From assembly GCA_024195265.1 (NCBI GenBank), contig JAJLRJ010000004.1, positions 32,555,785 through 32,619,784 on the forward strand: DNA of 64,000 nucleotides, read 5' to 3'. This document shows, one piece after another, positions 1 through 12,000 of the stretch; the first letter of the stretch is position 1; every line of letters starts with the position of its first letter. Source of the DNA: Dendrophyllia cribrosa (taxonomy: Eukaryota > Cnidaria > Anthozoa > Scleractinia > Dendrophylliidae). The notes under the pieces were generated by a model. The model saw nothing but the letters and a program-made list of their open reading frames with translations. It had not been told where the DNA came from and made no database searches. The position numbers were made by a program, and so were the translations under genes.

Positions 1-1810
1 TTGTGCTTCTGCCGAATTCAATTCTTGAATTATGCTAAGTTCAGTTGTCGACATCTAAACTCACTCAATTCAAAATGCCATCTTGACTCACTGAAAACAG
101 CATTCGTTCCCCTGTTCTAATTTTCAAGGAGGCAGGTGCTGCCGGCTATAAACCGTCGACGAGGTTTATTCCACTCTAAAGTCAGAGTCTCTGGAGCCAG
201 GGGACTGGAGTGTTCTAAACTTACGAACAGGAAACGTTCCTATTCAAGGTGCCGGGGGACTACAATATAAACATGACGGGGTGCTTGTCGTACCCTTTTC
301 GGGTCAAAATTTGTATATTGGTACCGCTTAGGGTGCTAAAATCTTAGAATTGGCACCTCTAAGAGCTCAATATTCATTCGAACCACGCCCATGAAACGAG
401 ATTCTGTTACCTTTTAGGATGTTTTTCGAACATTTCTGACGAGCACCGGTATTAATTTGTGGTCCGCTGTAAGAAGACCAACTGCATTGAGGAGATATCT
501 CCGTCTTTTAAATCATTCTTTAATCCTCAGTGGTGAAAAAGCACGATAACTTCAGTTTTTGTTTTCATGCATTTGTCAATAAAACCCAGTCGACGTCCAC
601 AGTCAGAGGAATTCACACGAAAAGGCATGGAAAACATTAAAATCAATGCACGTTTTCTAACGCAGCTACATCTCTCAAATTTGATGAGTAAAAATCTTAT
701 TCCTCGTACTGTACGTTTTCAATTCACAAATATCAGAAAATGTAACTTTTACCGAAATTATCCGACACTGGATTCCCAAACACTGTATTTGGCGCCATGT
801 TTGCCCTGATTACCCATGATTCCCAACAAGCGCGAAGTCCTCTACGTTTTTCGGTACGTAGCAAATTTTGGAGGTAAAACAGGCATTACAAATTACAGAC
901 ATTTCAACTGGTCAGGCACGTTGTCTAAACCCACACTTAAGCGTGCATTATTTGCAAAATGATAAAACTATTATTACTTTTTTTACTAGCCATAACACAG
1001 TGTGCCATTATATTCTGTCGACCAATTCATTACATTCCTGTATTTTTGGGCGTCTTTATTTGTCTGACCTATCAATCTTAACAAACCACAATACAACGAT
1101 GCATACTGGGCACCCGTACATTTTAAAATAGCGGATATGTACGGTGGCCTGTTTGGTGGTTTTAGTGGTAAACAAGTGTAAAACAATTGTTATGTTTCAC
1201 TATGTTTTGTGGCCGTTTTGGCGCCGTCTTTCCCTTACCTTTCAAAAACAATCATTTCCAAGTATCAATGTGATTTGGGTCTTAACACGACGCATCTCAA
1301 GTATATTGTCAAACATTTCAATATGTTTATCACCAAAATTAACACAATTGCAAATGCCTCGAGGGATCTCAAAATTGTCACTTTTCTCCAAGTAATGTTT
1401 TTTCTCTTGACGTTGAATCCGGCCGCGCCTCACTCAACAAGCAAAACAAGTATACAATAATTTAACTAACAACAATGAATAATATATGAACGAAATCGCA
1501 TGTGAACTGCAATAAGAAGGACAAAATCAAAGTTTTTAACGGGATTTAAACTAGTGACATTCGCGTTGCGAGTTAGATGTTCTACCAATACTCTGTGTCT
1601 GTGTAGTTATTCTCCTGATTTGAGGCGGTTTTAAATTCCTTTTCGTTTTTTGTCCGTGTATTGTATTTTCTATTTATAGTAATATTCTCATCTACTAGAG
1701 AGTCACTAGAATGTAATTATGTTATTCCCATACAAACTCTTATATTTTCGTTATTACTATGTTACACCTTTGAGTCTAATTTTGGTCAATTTTTGTGGGA
1801 TTAAAACATT

Positions 1811-2074
1811 CCGTATTTCCTTGAACAAGCGCCCGGGGCCCCGGGCGGTCATTTCAAATTTTATATTAGTGTCCTTTTAACATATATAGTTGAATTGTCT
1901 TAAATTCTGGACAATCGGTAACAACAAACAGAAAGTAAATTCAACCTTTTAGCTATTACCTTATGCTCTCTGTCTAACTTCTTTTCATTGGATAGGGGGT
2001 TCATGATTATATAAAATTTCATGACAGTAAATAAGCGCTTTATTGGAGATGGTCACTTAATTGAGGAAATACGG
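1811..2074. mobile_element. MITE-like element with ~20-bp inverted ends
   Basis: The left end reads CCGTATTTCCTTGAACAAG and the right end is its imperfect reverse complement (ending GAGGAAATACGG), about 264 bp apart. An 18-bp perfect GC palindrome (1830-1847) lies just inside the left end. No target duplication could be assigned with confidence. The length and lack of coding capacity fit a non-autonomous DNA transposon. Confidence 0.45.
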
Positions 2075-2875
2075 TATCTGTAAGGGACCTTAGTGGTGAA
2101 AAGGTCACGGAATAGCTGCCCCCCCGGTGTCTAAAAGGATACATCAGAGCTCTGTCACAGTGTGGCGCGGTGCTTTGTAGAGGTTTCAAAACATATCTCT
2201 ATGATATTAAATACATTAAGCTGAGACGCGCGCAAGATCAGATCCTTGTGAAAAAGAAGCCTGATACAGTTATGTTGTCGGAATACAGTTTTAGTTGTAT
2301 TTTTGAGCCCAATCTGTAATGGTAAGCTATTGTCAAAATTGTGATTTCAATGTGAAAATCGCGTCTAGCCAAATGGGTATTTTTAGCTATTTTTAGAGAC
2401 GTTGCAGATGTAATCTTTGATATCACAGAAATGAGCTTTCTTATGTTTTATTGAAAAACAAACTATTAACGCAGTTAACATATAAAGAGGCTATGATAGT
2501 AATTAACTGTCCACCTGTTTCCTGTATTCAAGTCAGTATACAATTCATGTTTGAAATGCATACACCGCGCGTGGATATGGTGTGATTATTATTGCTTACA
2601 TTCAAAAGTTCCATAATCGCTTCACAGATCGAGCCATGGTTTGGGATTTAACCTTATCACCCCCTCCCCCCTTAACGCGGCTAAAATTGAAATTCAAGAA
2701 AATTCTCAAATATGATTAGTTTTGGGCAATACCGAAAAAAAAACTAGATTCATGGGAAACCATTTCACATTACACTAGACGATTTGGTAACGATTCATTA
2801 AACCATTTCATAGTAAGCTAGACCGTTTGTTGTTGCACTTATTCATTTCAAATTGTACTGAATCATTCTTGAGAA

Positions 2876-3166
2876 TTGACTTGACCATAGTTAATAGAAC
2901 AAACTGGTTATGAAACTCAGTCAGTCCTTTGTTATATGTTTTTGTTCTCCATTTCTTTTGTTCGTTTGCCTTGACCCTGCACAAAACACAAAAGGTATTG
3001 AAATGCATATGAGGAACTGACCAGTAGAAACATTTGGGCTAACACGTTAAACAAAACAATGTGCAGGGTCACGGTTCGTTCAACATAAAACAAAGCAGCT
3101 TTGTACACTCTTTTTGAAATTTGTTGAGCTTCATAACCAGTTTGTTCTATTAACTATGACTTGACC
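2876..3166. mobile_element. Foldback/MITE-like inverted repeat
   Basis: A ~40-base arm at 2876-2917 (containing TAGTTAATAGAACAAACTGG) recurs as its reverse complement at 3128-3166. A second pair of inverted blocks (CCTTGACCCTGCACA and GTGCAGGGTCACGG) lies between them. There is no coding content. It is probably a non-autonomous foldback element. Confidence 0.5.
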
Positions 3167-3594
3167 GATTTAACATTGGACACTACCTAGGTTTGCATTG
3201 GCTTTGTCCAATTCTATTTAGCTTATGCTGTTTTACAAACGGAAGCTGGGCAATTCGCATTTTGATTTGATCATTTGTGTTTTTCTTGAACCGTTTTGAC
3301 ATCGGCGGCTAGACCCGGTTTCTCATATGTCTAAACCATTTATTGTTTAAGTATTCCATTTCACCAAAGACAACCTGTGCGACTGCAATATAACTACATC
3401 AATTCAAAACTGTCTATACCAACTTACAAAGGACAACTGGACCATTTATGTTTTTTCTATATCGAAATGTTTGTATTTTTGGTGGTAACGGCCGCCCAAA
3501 AAAGCACATCCGGAGAGCTTTCGTTGACTGGTAGCTTTGAAGGAGTTTATACATACACTCAAAAGGTAGGGCAAATTCCATGATTAAAAATATC

Positions 3595-3850
3595 CAAAGA
3601 GTGCCAAAAATCAAAATTCAAGAAATATCCCAAATTTCTCTTCGTAAATTATTGAACTGAACTGAACTGAAAAATTTATTTACGTGTCAAAAACTTCTAG
3701 TTTGGTATAAAACCGATACTAATGTGGGGACACAAGTAGACAACAACTAAAAAGTATATGTATGTATATGTATTGAAAAACAAAATGTACCATGCAAACG
3801 TACATGTATTGCCAAAAAGATTTGATTTGAATGGTCACACCATTTTTGAA
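3595..3850. repeat. Dispersed repeat interrupted by a short LINE-like tail
   Basis: The flanks match the family also seen at 13318-13507, 8640-8850 and 61275-61481 (blocks such as TTCAAGAAATATCCCAAATT and TATTGAAAAACAAA). About 115 bases in the middle (around 3651-3765) are absent from the other copies. They begin with a tandem AACTG run, the kind of simple-repeat tail left by non-LTR retrotransposons, here reverse-complemented. Confidence 0.45.
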
Positions 3851-3936
3851 CTTAAATTTATACACTTCTAATAAAGTTTTATTTTGTATCTTTTATCTTT
3901 ATTATTTTCGTGGCGTATCTGGAAACTTGCTCTTAA

Positions 3937-4348
3937 GGCGGGAGTCTACCTGAATTTTAATGAAATTTTAAGAGGTTTTAAGAACGGATAGGAGAAAGAA
4001 AATGAGTTTTGGAACACCAACAGACAGTCGATACCCACGCAAGAGCACCCCAGGTTGCTAGTGGACTAACTTGGTATCCGTCTATTAATTATTAACTACA
4101 AATTCTAATTTTAAAACTTCACTAAATCTTCAACATTTCTTATTTCTCTAAATTTTACCAATCCTTTGAGAAAAACTATTTCCTCCCAAACATACCCAAA
4201 AATCACCCAAAAATTTACAAAACACCCCATAACATAGGTTTATGTTTTAAGCATAGAGGTTTTGGATTGCTTGAAACGTGAACGCCGAGATATTTCCATT
4301 AAAGCCATGTCAAGTGGCGGAAAAGTGGCGTTTAGGTTAACTCCCGCC
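3937..4348. mobile_element. 412-bp MITE flanked by TTAA duplication
   Basis: The element starts GGCGGGAGTCTACCTGAA and ends with the imperfect inverted copy GGTTAACTCCCGCC. TTAA flanks both sides (3933-3936 and 4349-4352). A TTAA duplication is the hallmark of piggyBac-type transposition. A second, partial copy of the right portion lies at 10083-10356. No ORF. Confidence 0.6.
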
Positions 4349-4839
4349 TTAAGCTAAGCGCACTGACCACGTTAAATCAGTAAAGGGCTGATGGCATAAT
4401 TGATTGATTGATTTTGCCGACAGGCTCAGAAGTTAGAACTACACTACCTGTTTCCATAATTGACTCTGGGAGTGAACGGGTTAAAATATTTAAAGTGCCA
4501 CTGTAGAAATATAGAAATACTTTCCGGAAATTTCCCCTTAAAAAAGAGTAGTAAATTAAAACAAATTAAATAAAAAATAAGCAAACATGAAACAGCCACA
4601 TTCTTTTTTGCTAAAAAGGTTTCGTTTGAATGTTCACACTTTATAATAACAAAAAAAAAAACACTTCAAAGATTTCTATTTTTCGAACTATTCGGATTCA
4701 AGATTGTTGTGAATTTCAACAGTTTGATGATTTGAATTGCTGTTGAATTTATCTGGAGATACTCAGATATTGGCATATACAGACATACTCATATATAGTA
4801 AAAAAAGAACTAAAATCTCAGTGCAAAGGACCGCAAACG

Positions 4840-5300
4840 ATAATGCTGTAAACGATACGTAGGATCTACGAAAGACCTAATCAGCCAAAAAATGAACAAA
4901 CATAACCGACAAACTGCAAGGCTGATCTGACTACGTAAAAAAGTAGATTTTGCGAGACACCAATACGACAGAAACCGATAAAGCAGGGTAGCAACCGCGG
5001 ACAGCTGTTTCGTCCTGTTTGGGACTCGTCAGCGCGGTGTAGCTTGTACCAAACTAAGAACGACTACAAGAATGCAATCGCAAATAGATTGCACAATGAC
5101 CCGTCTCTGACTACTAAATATCAAGTCTTTCGAATTCTAAACCGTAGGCAATTCTCATGCGCGGTAGGAACGCAATTACACTTTTGCTTGTTTGGAGAAT
5201 CTCTTATAAGCCGAATTGACTTCAAAAGAGCGGAATTCATCCATCCCAAACTACAGAACGATAAATTGACACATAACACTGATACAAATGAATAAAACAG
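4840..5300 (-). mobile_element. Probable Penelope-like or retrozyme fragment around the hammerhead
   Basis: No reverse transcriptase or endonuclease sequence is seen nearby, and no second hammerhead was found within the region, so the element is either truncated or a small non-autonomous retrozyme. The assignment rests on the ribozyme type alone. The boundaries are guesses. Confidence 0.35.
4994..5038 (-). ncRNA. Type I hammerhead ribozyme motif
   Basis: Read on the minus strand, all core elements are present in order. The stem I 5' arm is ACCGCG (5038-5033). The core CUGACGA (5032-5026) fits the CUGANGA consensus. Stem II is GUCC-loop-GGAC (5025-5012). The second core element is GAAA (5011-5008). 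Stem III is very short, around CAGCUG, leading to the GUC cleavage triplet ending at 5000. The stem I 3' arm CGCGGU (4999-4994) pairs fully with the 5' arm. Cleavage would fall between 5000 and 4999. A near-absent stem III is typical of minimal hammerheads in Penelope-like elements and retrozymes, which are thought to act as dimers. Activity is inferred, not shown. Confidence 0.8.
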
Positions 5301-6001
5301 CAAAGCTGCTAAATAGACAGAATAAATAATAAAATACATTCCAACAAATTTCATCATCTTATCGAAGCTTTTGAATTTAATACTTGTCAATCACCTTCTG
5401 AACTTATCTATTTTGTAGTGAACTCCCGCATGTGTTTTGTTTAATGCATCGTATCAAGTACAGCTGAGCTCCTTGCCATATCGTATAGATCTGACCCTAG
5501 TGTTGCACCTCCGGCTGCAGAATCACGAGCCTATCAGATTCTATCGGCTCATAAGCGTGATAATATTCAAGACTACTTTAATTAATCAATTGATAATAAA
5601 ACTCGTTCACATTTCATTTCCTTAACAGACAAAATTAACCAAATCTAGACAATTCATAGCTAAATGACAACGAAAGTACGCTATGAGGCTTTTATGTCTT
5701 TTATTCTTCCCACCTTTCCGGATCGAGTCCGTCAAATCAGCTCGCTCGCCGCCTTCCGCGCATGCGTCGTGTGCCTGGATTAGGCCGCCAATAATTTGAA
5801 TTGTCAATAAAGAGACCTAGCCAGTTAGTGAGGGATTCGCTACTACTGACCAAGTCCCAGTTTTGAGAGAGTGGCTGGCACTGAACGAACTGCGGTCACT
5901 GATTTCGCACGTGTCAAAACAAAACTTGCCATATTGTTTCCTTGGTCGATCAGACCTTTGCGTAAAACACGCCGCGGTGTTAAATCAACAGAGCGAGCGT
6001 T

Positions 6002-6074
6002 ATGTGGACCGCCACCAAAGCCTTACACCATGTTCTGCTTTTGTTCGTGTGTGGATCAACTTTGTTCTTCTTAG
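6002..6074 (+). CDS. Lectin gene exon 1: start codon and signal peptide
   Basis: The ATG at 6002 opens MWTATKALHH followed by a strongly hydrophobic stretch ending LFFL. The exon stops after one base of a codon at a perfect donor (GTAAGT at 6075). That base joins exon 2 as GAA. Choosing this ATG gives a textbook secretion signal directly before the lectin domain. Longer overlapping frames that start at 5863 or 5871 are not supported by the splice phase. Confidence 0.75.
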
Positions 6075-9000
6075 GTAAGTGCAGTGAAGGTTTTCGTTCG
6101 TTAATATCTTCGTCAGTTGCGAAGATTGTAGCACTGTAGTGCAAGCAATGAATGCATGCTGTCTAAACCCACTGCGTTATCAATTTCCGAATCGAAATGG
6201 AAAACGGGACGAACCTTTAATATTAAGTACCTTAGAGCACGTACTAAATTTTCTGTTGTTCTTAGGCATGTACTGATTCAATCGTAGCGAAGGTCTTTGT
6301 TTCATAGCTGAAGCGTAAATCTCTCTTTAATACAAAGTTTATGTTTTGTGGATAATCTTGTTTGGAATTCATAAAGCTTACTGGGTTTAGCAGAATCCAT
6401 CTTTTTTTCGCCAAAATTAGATTAATTTGAAGCAGATTTGTTTTCTTCGATATGCGAGAAATGGCGTTCTGTTTACATAATGTAAAATACCTTTTAACTC
6501 CAATCGTTTCATCATGTACGAAAAATGTCGACAGCTTTGCTTCTATTCGACATAAAAATTTATTTTACAAACGGTATCGCTGTTTTTAATAACCGCGCGG
6601 AATTTAAAAACCCTGGGAACTGTGCCAGAAGTCGAAGGAACAAAACATTCATTAACGCAAGCACATAAAAAAGAAAAAAAGAAAACATACTCTCAAGAAT
6701 GAAAAGAAGCGGGCATATTTATCTTTTCTCCTTTACAGAAGTGAATTAAATATTTATTTGCTGCGTGAGCTAAATAAGATAAAAGACCCGTTTGAGGACA
6801 TTGCCGCAAAACGTTTCATTGTGCTTTCGCGCTGTGGGCATTAAAGAATCCCTGCCGAGAGAGATCGATGATGCTTGGAGCAGGTTTAATGTGAAAGCTG
6901 CTAATTTTATTTCGCTAGAGCTGCCAAAAAGATAAATATAAATATCTTGCCCGCATCAAGCAAAAACACTGGAATTGATTAATTTTCACTGATTGTATGT
7001 CTGATAGCTTACTTACTGCATGTGTCTACGAACGTTATTTTTAGCCTGAAGTCCTATTTAAAAACAGAACGAAAAGCACGGAAAATTTCATTTTTGTCTT
7101 GTTTTTCTAACAAGCTAAGGCGAAGAGTATGTTTATCTCTTTGTAAAAATCGTTAAAGTAATTATCGGTTCGTTATTACCGCAGGGCAGCCAATCCCTTT
7201 AAAGGAAGATTATTAGAATGAATTTTTGTGTCACGAACACTGAAATCTTCAAAGCAAGAACTTTGTTTTCTTGTTTTTATCAAGAAATGTGGTTTACTGT
7301 CGAGTGATTTGGCAATTCGCACTTGTGTGTGAACTGCAATGCATTCGGGTGGTGCTCTTGTGTAGTGAAAAGCTCTTCGTTGGGTAATTCAATGTCTTTG
7401 TTTCCTCTGAAGATAATCTGTCGTCTTAAAATAATTACCCTTTCAATTAAGGATAATTCGTCTTTGATCTTGAAAGACAGCTTAAAGAATTTCGTTAATC
7501 GAAAAACAAAAAGTAATTAAACTACGTGCAATGTACAAAAATGAATTCATATGCAAATCAAGCGACGCTTTTGAGCGCGTACGGTAAACAAAAGATTATT
7601 TGGGTTTCGTTTACCTCTAATTTCGCGCCTCGAATGCCAAAACGTACAGAACGTACGCTAAGTGTATTTATTTTGGATAAATATATTGATTTTATTACTC
7701 GGAAATAATTTCTCGTCTCAACTAAGTGGGACGGACTACGAATCGCTCGCTTACGAATTCAATATTTCCTTTTTATAAATAACGGTGAATGTATCCGTTT
7801 TTAAAAGAAAAATCATGGTTTAATATGAAAACGTGAACTTGGAATAATAACAGGAAACCTTAACATTTTGAGAATCATTGACAACTACTGTAGCGTTATG
7901 AATAGATCAGTGTACATTTCAAATAAACTAGCAGAACGGGAAAGCCGTCAACGAGAAGGAATGCGGCACAATGGCAAATAAGTTAGAGAAATTCAAATTA
8001 AAAAAAAGCGTTTTCTGTTGTGTACTGTTGTTGGCAAAAAGATGTTAGCATCTCTAACTTATATGGGTTGCAGAGGAATTTAAGAGAAGAAGGCAAACAA
8101 GAAATCAATGAAGTGGCCGAACGCTTTCTTTTTCGAGGCTCTTAACAATCATCTTCAACTAAAATTTCGAAAGATCAAAATTTCCCATTTTTAAATTTGA
8201 ACAGTTTAGTTTCTATTATCATTTTTCCTCGTGCAAGAACGGATGGTTTAGATGCCTTGGTATCCATCAGTTGAATGATTTTTACAATTGATCAAGACAG
8301 AATTTCTCCTTGTATAATTTCTCATAGATTCAGTTATTCCAAGCGCAAAGCTTATACAGACTAAATTACATTATTAACTTAGAGATATAGTAATGGTTTT
8401 CTGTTACTTAATAGTGTAGAAAGAAACGTAAGTCGAGTATAAAGTAGTATTGCATGTTTTGAGCTTGGAATTGAAAGGGCTTTGGCAATAATTATTTTTT
8501 ATGCTTTGAAGCTTTCCGGAATTTGGCTTGCCATAGGCCAAAGGGGTACATGTAGGTCGTCAGCCACATTTTTCCGGCCTTATATTCGACTGTTCTGAGC
8601 AGAAGCTTACAGCACGGCATGGCTGAAGCGAATATTTGGCTCTCATATTTTGCGTAATGTAAGAGAAAACGTCGTGTACTTCTAACTTTTGAGTCGGTCG
8701 AAGAAATCCTTTGGTGTAACCATTCAAACGAAACCTCTTCGGCAGTATTTTTGCATGGTACCATATGTTTTTCAATATTTTACACAATGTAGACCAATGT
8801 ATTTTGGGATTTTTCTTAAATAATGCCATTTTTATTTTTGGCACTCCACAATACTATACAATGTTTAACCAACCAACTCTTGACACTGATCAATTCATGT
8901 CAAATCACATGCGATACAACGAGGACCTCAGAGGAAGTCTGCTTTCATTAATTGAATAAATGAACAGTGAATTACGGTTTAAGGGTCGTTAAATTGCCTT

Positions 9001-12000
9001 TTTCCTGTTGACGCCCGATACTCCACCATTAGCGTTCGTGCGCGTTCGTGATAGCACTTTCTTATACTGCTTAGACAAACTGGAGTATATTCAAACCAAG
9101 TTAAGCTTTACTGAGCTTCAGCCTGGCTGAGCTTATGTATATAAAAACGTCCATTCCAGACAGGTATCATGATTTAAAAACAATAACACTGTAATAAAGC
9201 AAAGCCACAGCGACGAACCGATGTGGACAAGGTCTGCGATATGCATTTCTCAAAACTCCTATTAAAAGGCATTTCGAGCTCGAGAGCTAATTTTTAAAAT
9301 TATTTTGACCGGTTTTTGTTTTTGGAGCCAGTTTTTTTGCCATCCTCGGAGACCCAGGGGCGGTAAGTCGGAGCAGGACGAATTAAAAACCGCAAAAGTT
9401 TTCAAGAGCGGGCAACTCTTGTCGGGCCAATTTTTGCTATGTTTTTTTTGCATCGTTCCACTCCGATTAACCGTCCCTGAGTCTCCCGGAAGATGATAGC
9501 TGTAGCTGTAGCATTGTGTCAGCACTATTCTGTCAAAAACTAGCTTTTCGGGCAAGAAATCTAGACGGGACTGTCGAGAAACATAGATTCAAATATATGA
9601 GAAGTATTTTATAATTGAAGAGACCGTTCATCTGCAAAAAACGCATCACTTGATTCAAAGATATTTATTAAAGTACTTATTGAAAAGAAAGTACTTATTG
9701 AAAAGAAAACCTTCTGCAGAAAAACGCATCACCAACAGAAAACAAGACAGGCGAAATTAGTGAAACAAAAAGGCAGATACACTTTTCTCACAGCCGGAAT
9801 CAACGGCATTAAGCCAACATTGCGTTTCATCTGTTGTCTCATCGAACGAACAGGTCATCATTGATAGCTTTCAATGATTAGCGCCGCAAAGAAAACATCG
9901 CTTCCTTTTACAATTAATTTAAGTCAGGTTTTAAACATAAAGCAATTATGTTAGTGATAACCTTTGGCCTTTCCATGCCGCAAATGCCAATTTTCGTAAA
10001 TTAAGACAGACTGTCAAGATGGCGGCCATTTGCCAGTTTCGTGTTCTCCTTTGCTGTTTGACCTTTTCCTTCACGTCCATCTATTAACTATTAACTACAA
10101 ATTCTAATTTTAAAACTTCACTAAATCTTCAATATTTCTTATTTCTCTAAATTTTACAAATCCTTTGAGAAAAACTGTTTCCTGCTCCCAAAAATACCCA
10201 AAAATCATCCAAAAATCACCCCAAAAATTCACAAAACATCCCACAACATAGATTCATGAGACGAGTGAAGGGTTTTTGGATTGCTTAAAACGTAAACGAG
10301 ATATTTCCATTGAAGCTATGTTAAGTGGCCGAAAAATGGCATTCAGGTAAAATCCCGCCTTAATCATGGTAGTTAGGTAGCATATAACACCGCCATCTTG
10401 AATTGAAGGTAAAACCTAATTTCCTGGTGAGACAGCGGCAATTTCAAGATAGACTATTATGGTAATAGCAGTGCTGTAAATTCTTCAATACCGGTATATA
10501 ATTTCTTTGCATAAAATTTTCCGGGATAATAAAAGAGTAAGTCATGAGAACTGCACTAAGTGTTTGAGAAAACTCAGAAACGAAATTGTCAGCCTTTTTA
10601 CGACGTAAGATTTTTACTTTACTGATTTTGGCTGTCGTTAAATATTGTTTTCAGTTTGTACCAGAGAAATGCACTTATAGATCGCGGCATGTGTACTTTA
10701 TTGATAATCTACCATCAGTTATTAGGTATCTGTTATTAGGTATCTATTAGGTATTTTAAGGTATCTGTCATAATATTAGGCTGGCTTAGTGCTTAGTAAG
10801 ATCACGTGGAGTATGTTTTAAGTCGCAAGTCCCTGAAATCGCAGATAAATTACACGATTATCTCTTACGAAGGCCAAACTGATACACAGTGCACGTTGCT
10901 TTCGGCTGTACTGCAGAGTGAAGACCATAAAATATTTCAAATAGAGAGAAACCTTTGCTAAAACAGCTGCAGCTACAAATTAACTTGTAAAAGTGCGAAT
11001 TAAAGTTTTTGCGCCATTATTTGTTTTAGTGGATAGTGATTAGATGTCGCCCAACAAAAGAAATTGATATCATAAGATGTTTGAAACAAGTGCTGTTTTT
11101 GATAAGCAAAAGTTATTAAGTTTAACCTTGCCCCACCTAGAATCATGAGTCTTGTCACGTGCATAATTCTGACCGTTTTCAGTCTATGGAAACCAAGAGA
11201 AACCTCATTTTGTCTTGTGTGACTTTTTCACTTATTTGAAGCATTGCCTTGTGGTGCAGTTCGTTTTCGTTTTCTTTTAAGTTGAAAGAAGTTAATTTAG
11301 CTAATCAATACTTTGAAAACTCAGTGTCACTCACTCTCACTCATAGTAGGGCAGCAACGTGGTCCCTCCACTTCTGCCGGTCTTTCCACATAACTCGAAT
11401 GCTGCTCCAGGTCTTTTCCATCTGCTTCATTTCCTTCTCCACCGTTCTCCGCCACGTGGTCTCCGGGCGACCCCTTCTTCGCTTTCCCTCTGGCGTCCAA
11501 TGCAGGGCGGTCTTGGACCAAGACTCAGACTTTAATGATTATTAATGAATAGAAATCAAGCAGCTTATAGATAAAGGATACGCATATCATTCTAAGGCCG
11601 AACTGTTACGAATGTACTAACGATAAACGGGGTAAAACTCGTTTTAATCATTTAATTAAAATCACATTAGCCCTTAAATCCATCTAATCCCAAGAAATGA
11701 TTTCTTCTTAATTCATATGGAGACATTGTTAGTTACGCAAATTTCATCCGTCGCTTCTTACAAATGTTTGACGAGCGAAGTAAATGTAATTACAGTCAAA
11801 GAAATACTAAGCATTGGACAAATAGGTAAAAAGCGCTCACAAGTTCATTAGATGACACTTGCTAACAAATTGTGGACGAACCGGCCTGGAATAACTTAAA
11901 ACAATCTCTCATAATAAGGAGCCGAGAGAGAGAGAGAGAGAGAGAGAGATTCAGAACCACTCCTCCATTCTGCACTAAACTGCAGAAAATATTTCAATTT

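Larger units (their letters stand above)
1..5820. other. Intergenic region, repeat-rich, no gene recognised
   Basis: I see no coding exon I can support here. Short open frames between 567 and 1460 resemble no family I know and lack convincing splice context. The stretch holds several dispersed inverted-repeat elements and a hammerhead ribozyme motif, listed separately. Positions about 240-400 resemble the internal part of the poly-G-ended element at 61215-61666, so this is probably an old fragment of that family. Confidence 0.6.

Noticed and set aside
567..1460. Gene in the first 1.5 kb
   Set aside because: The short overlapping frames on both strands have no recognisable motif, no consistent splice phase and AT-rich composition like the surrounding noncoding DNA.
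5863..6078. Open frame starting at 5863 as the first lectin exon
   Set aside because: Its frame does not join exon 2 in phase, whereas the ATG at 6002 gives a signal peptide and matches phase 1.
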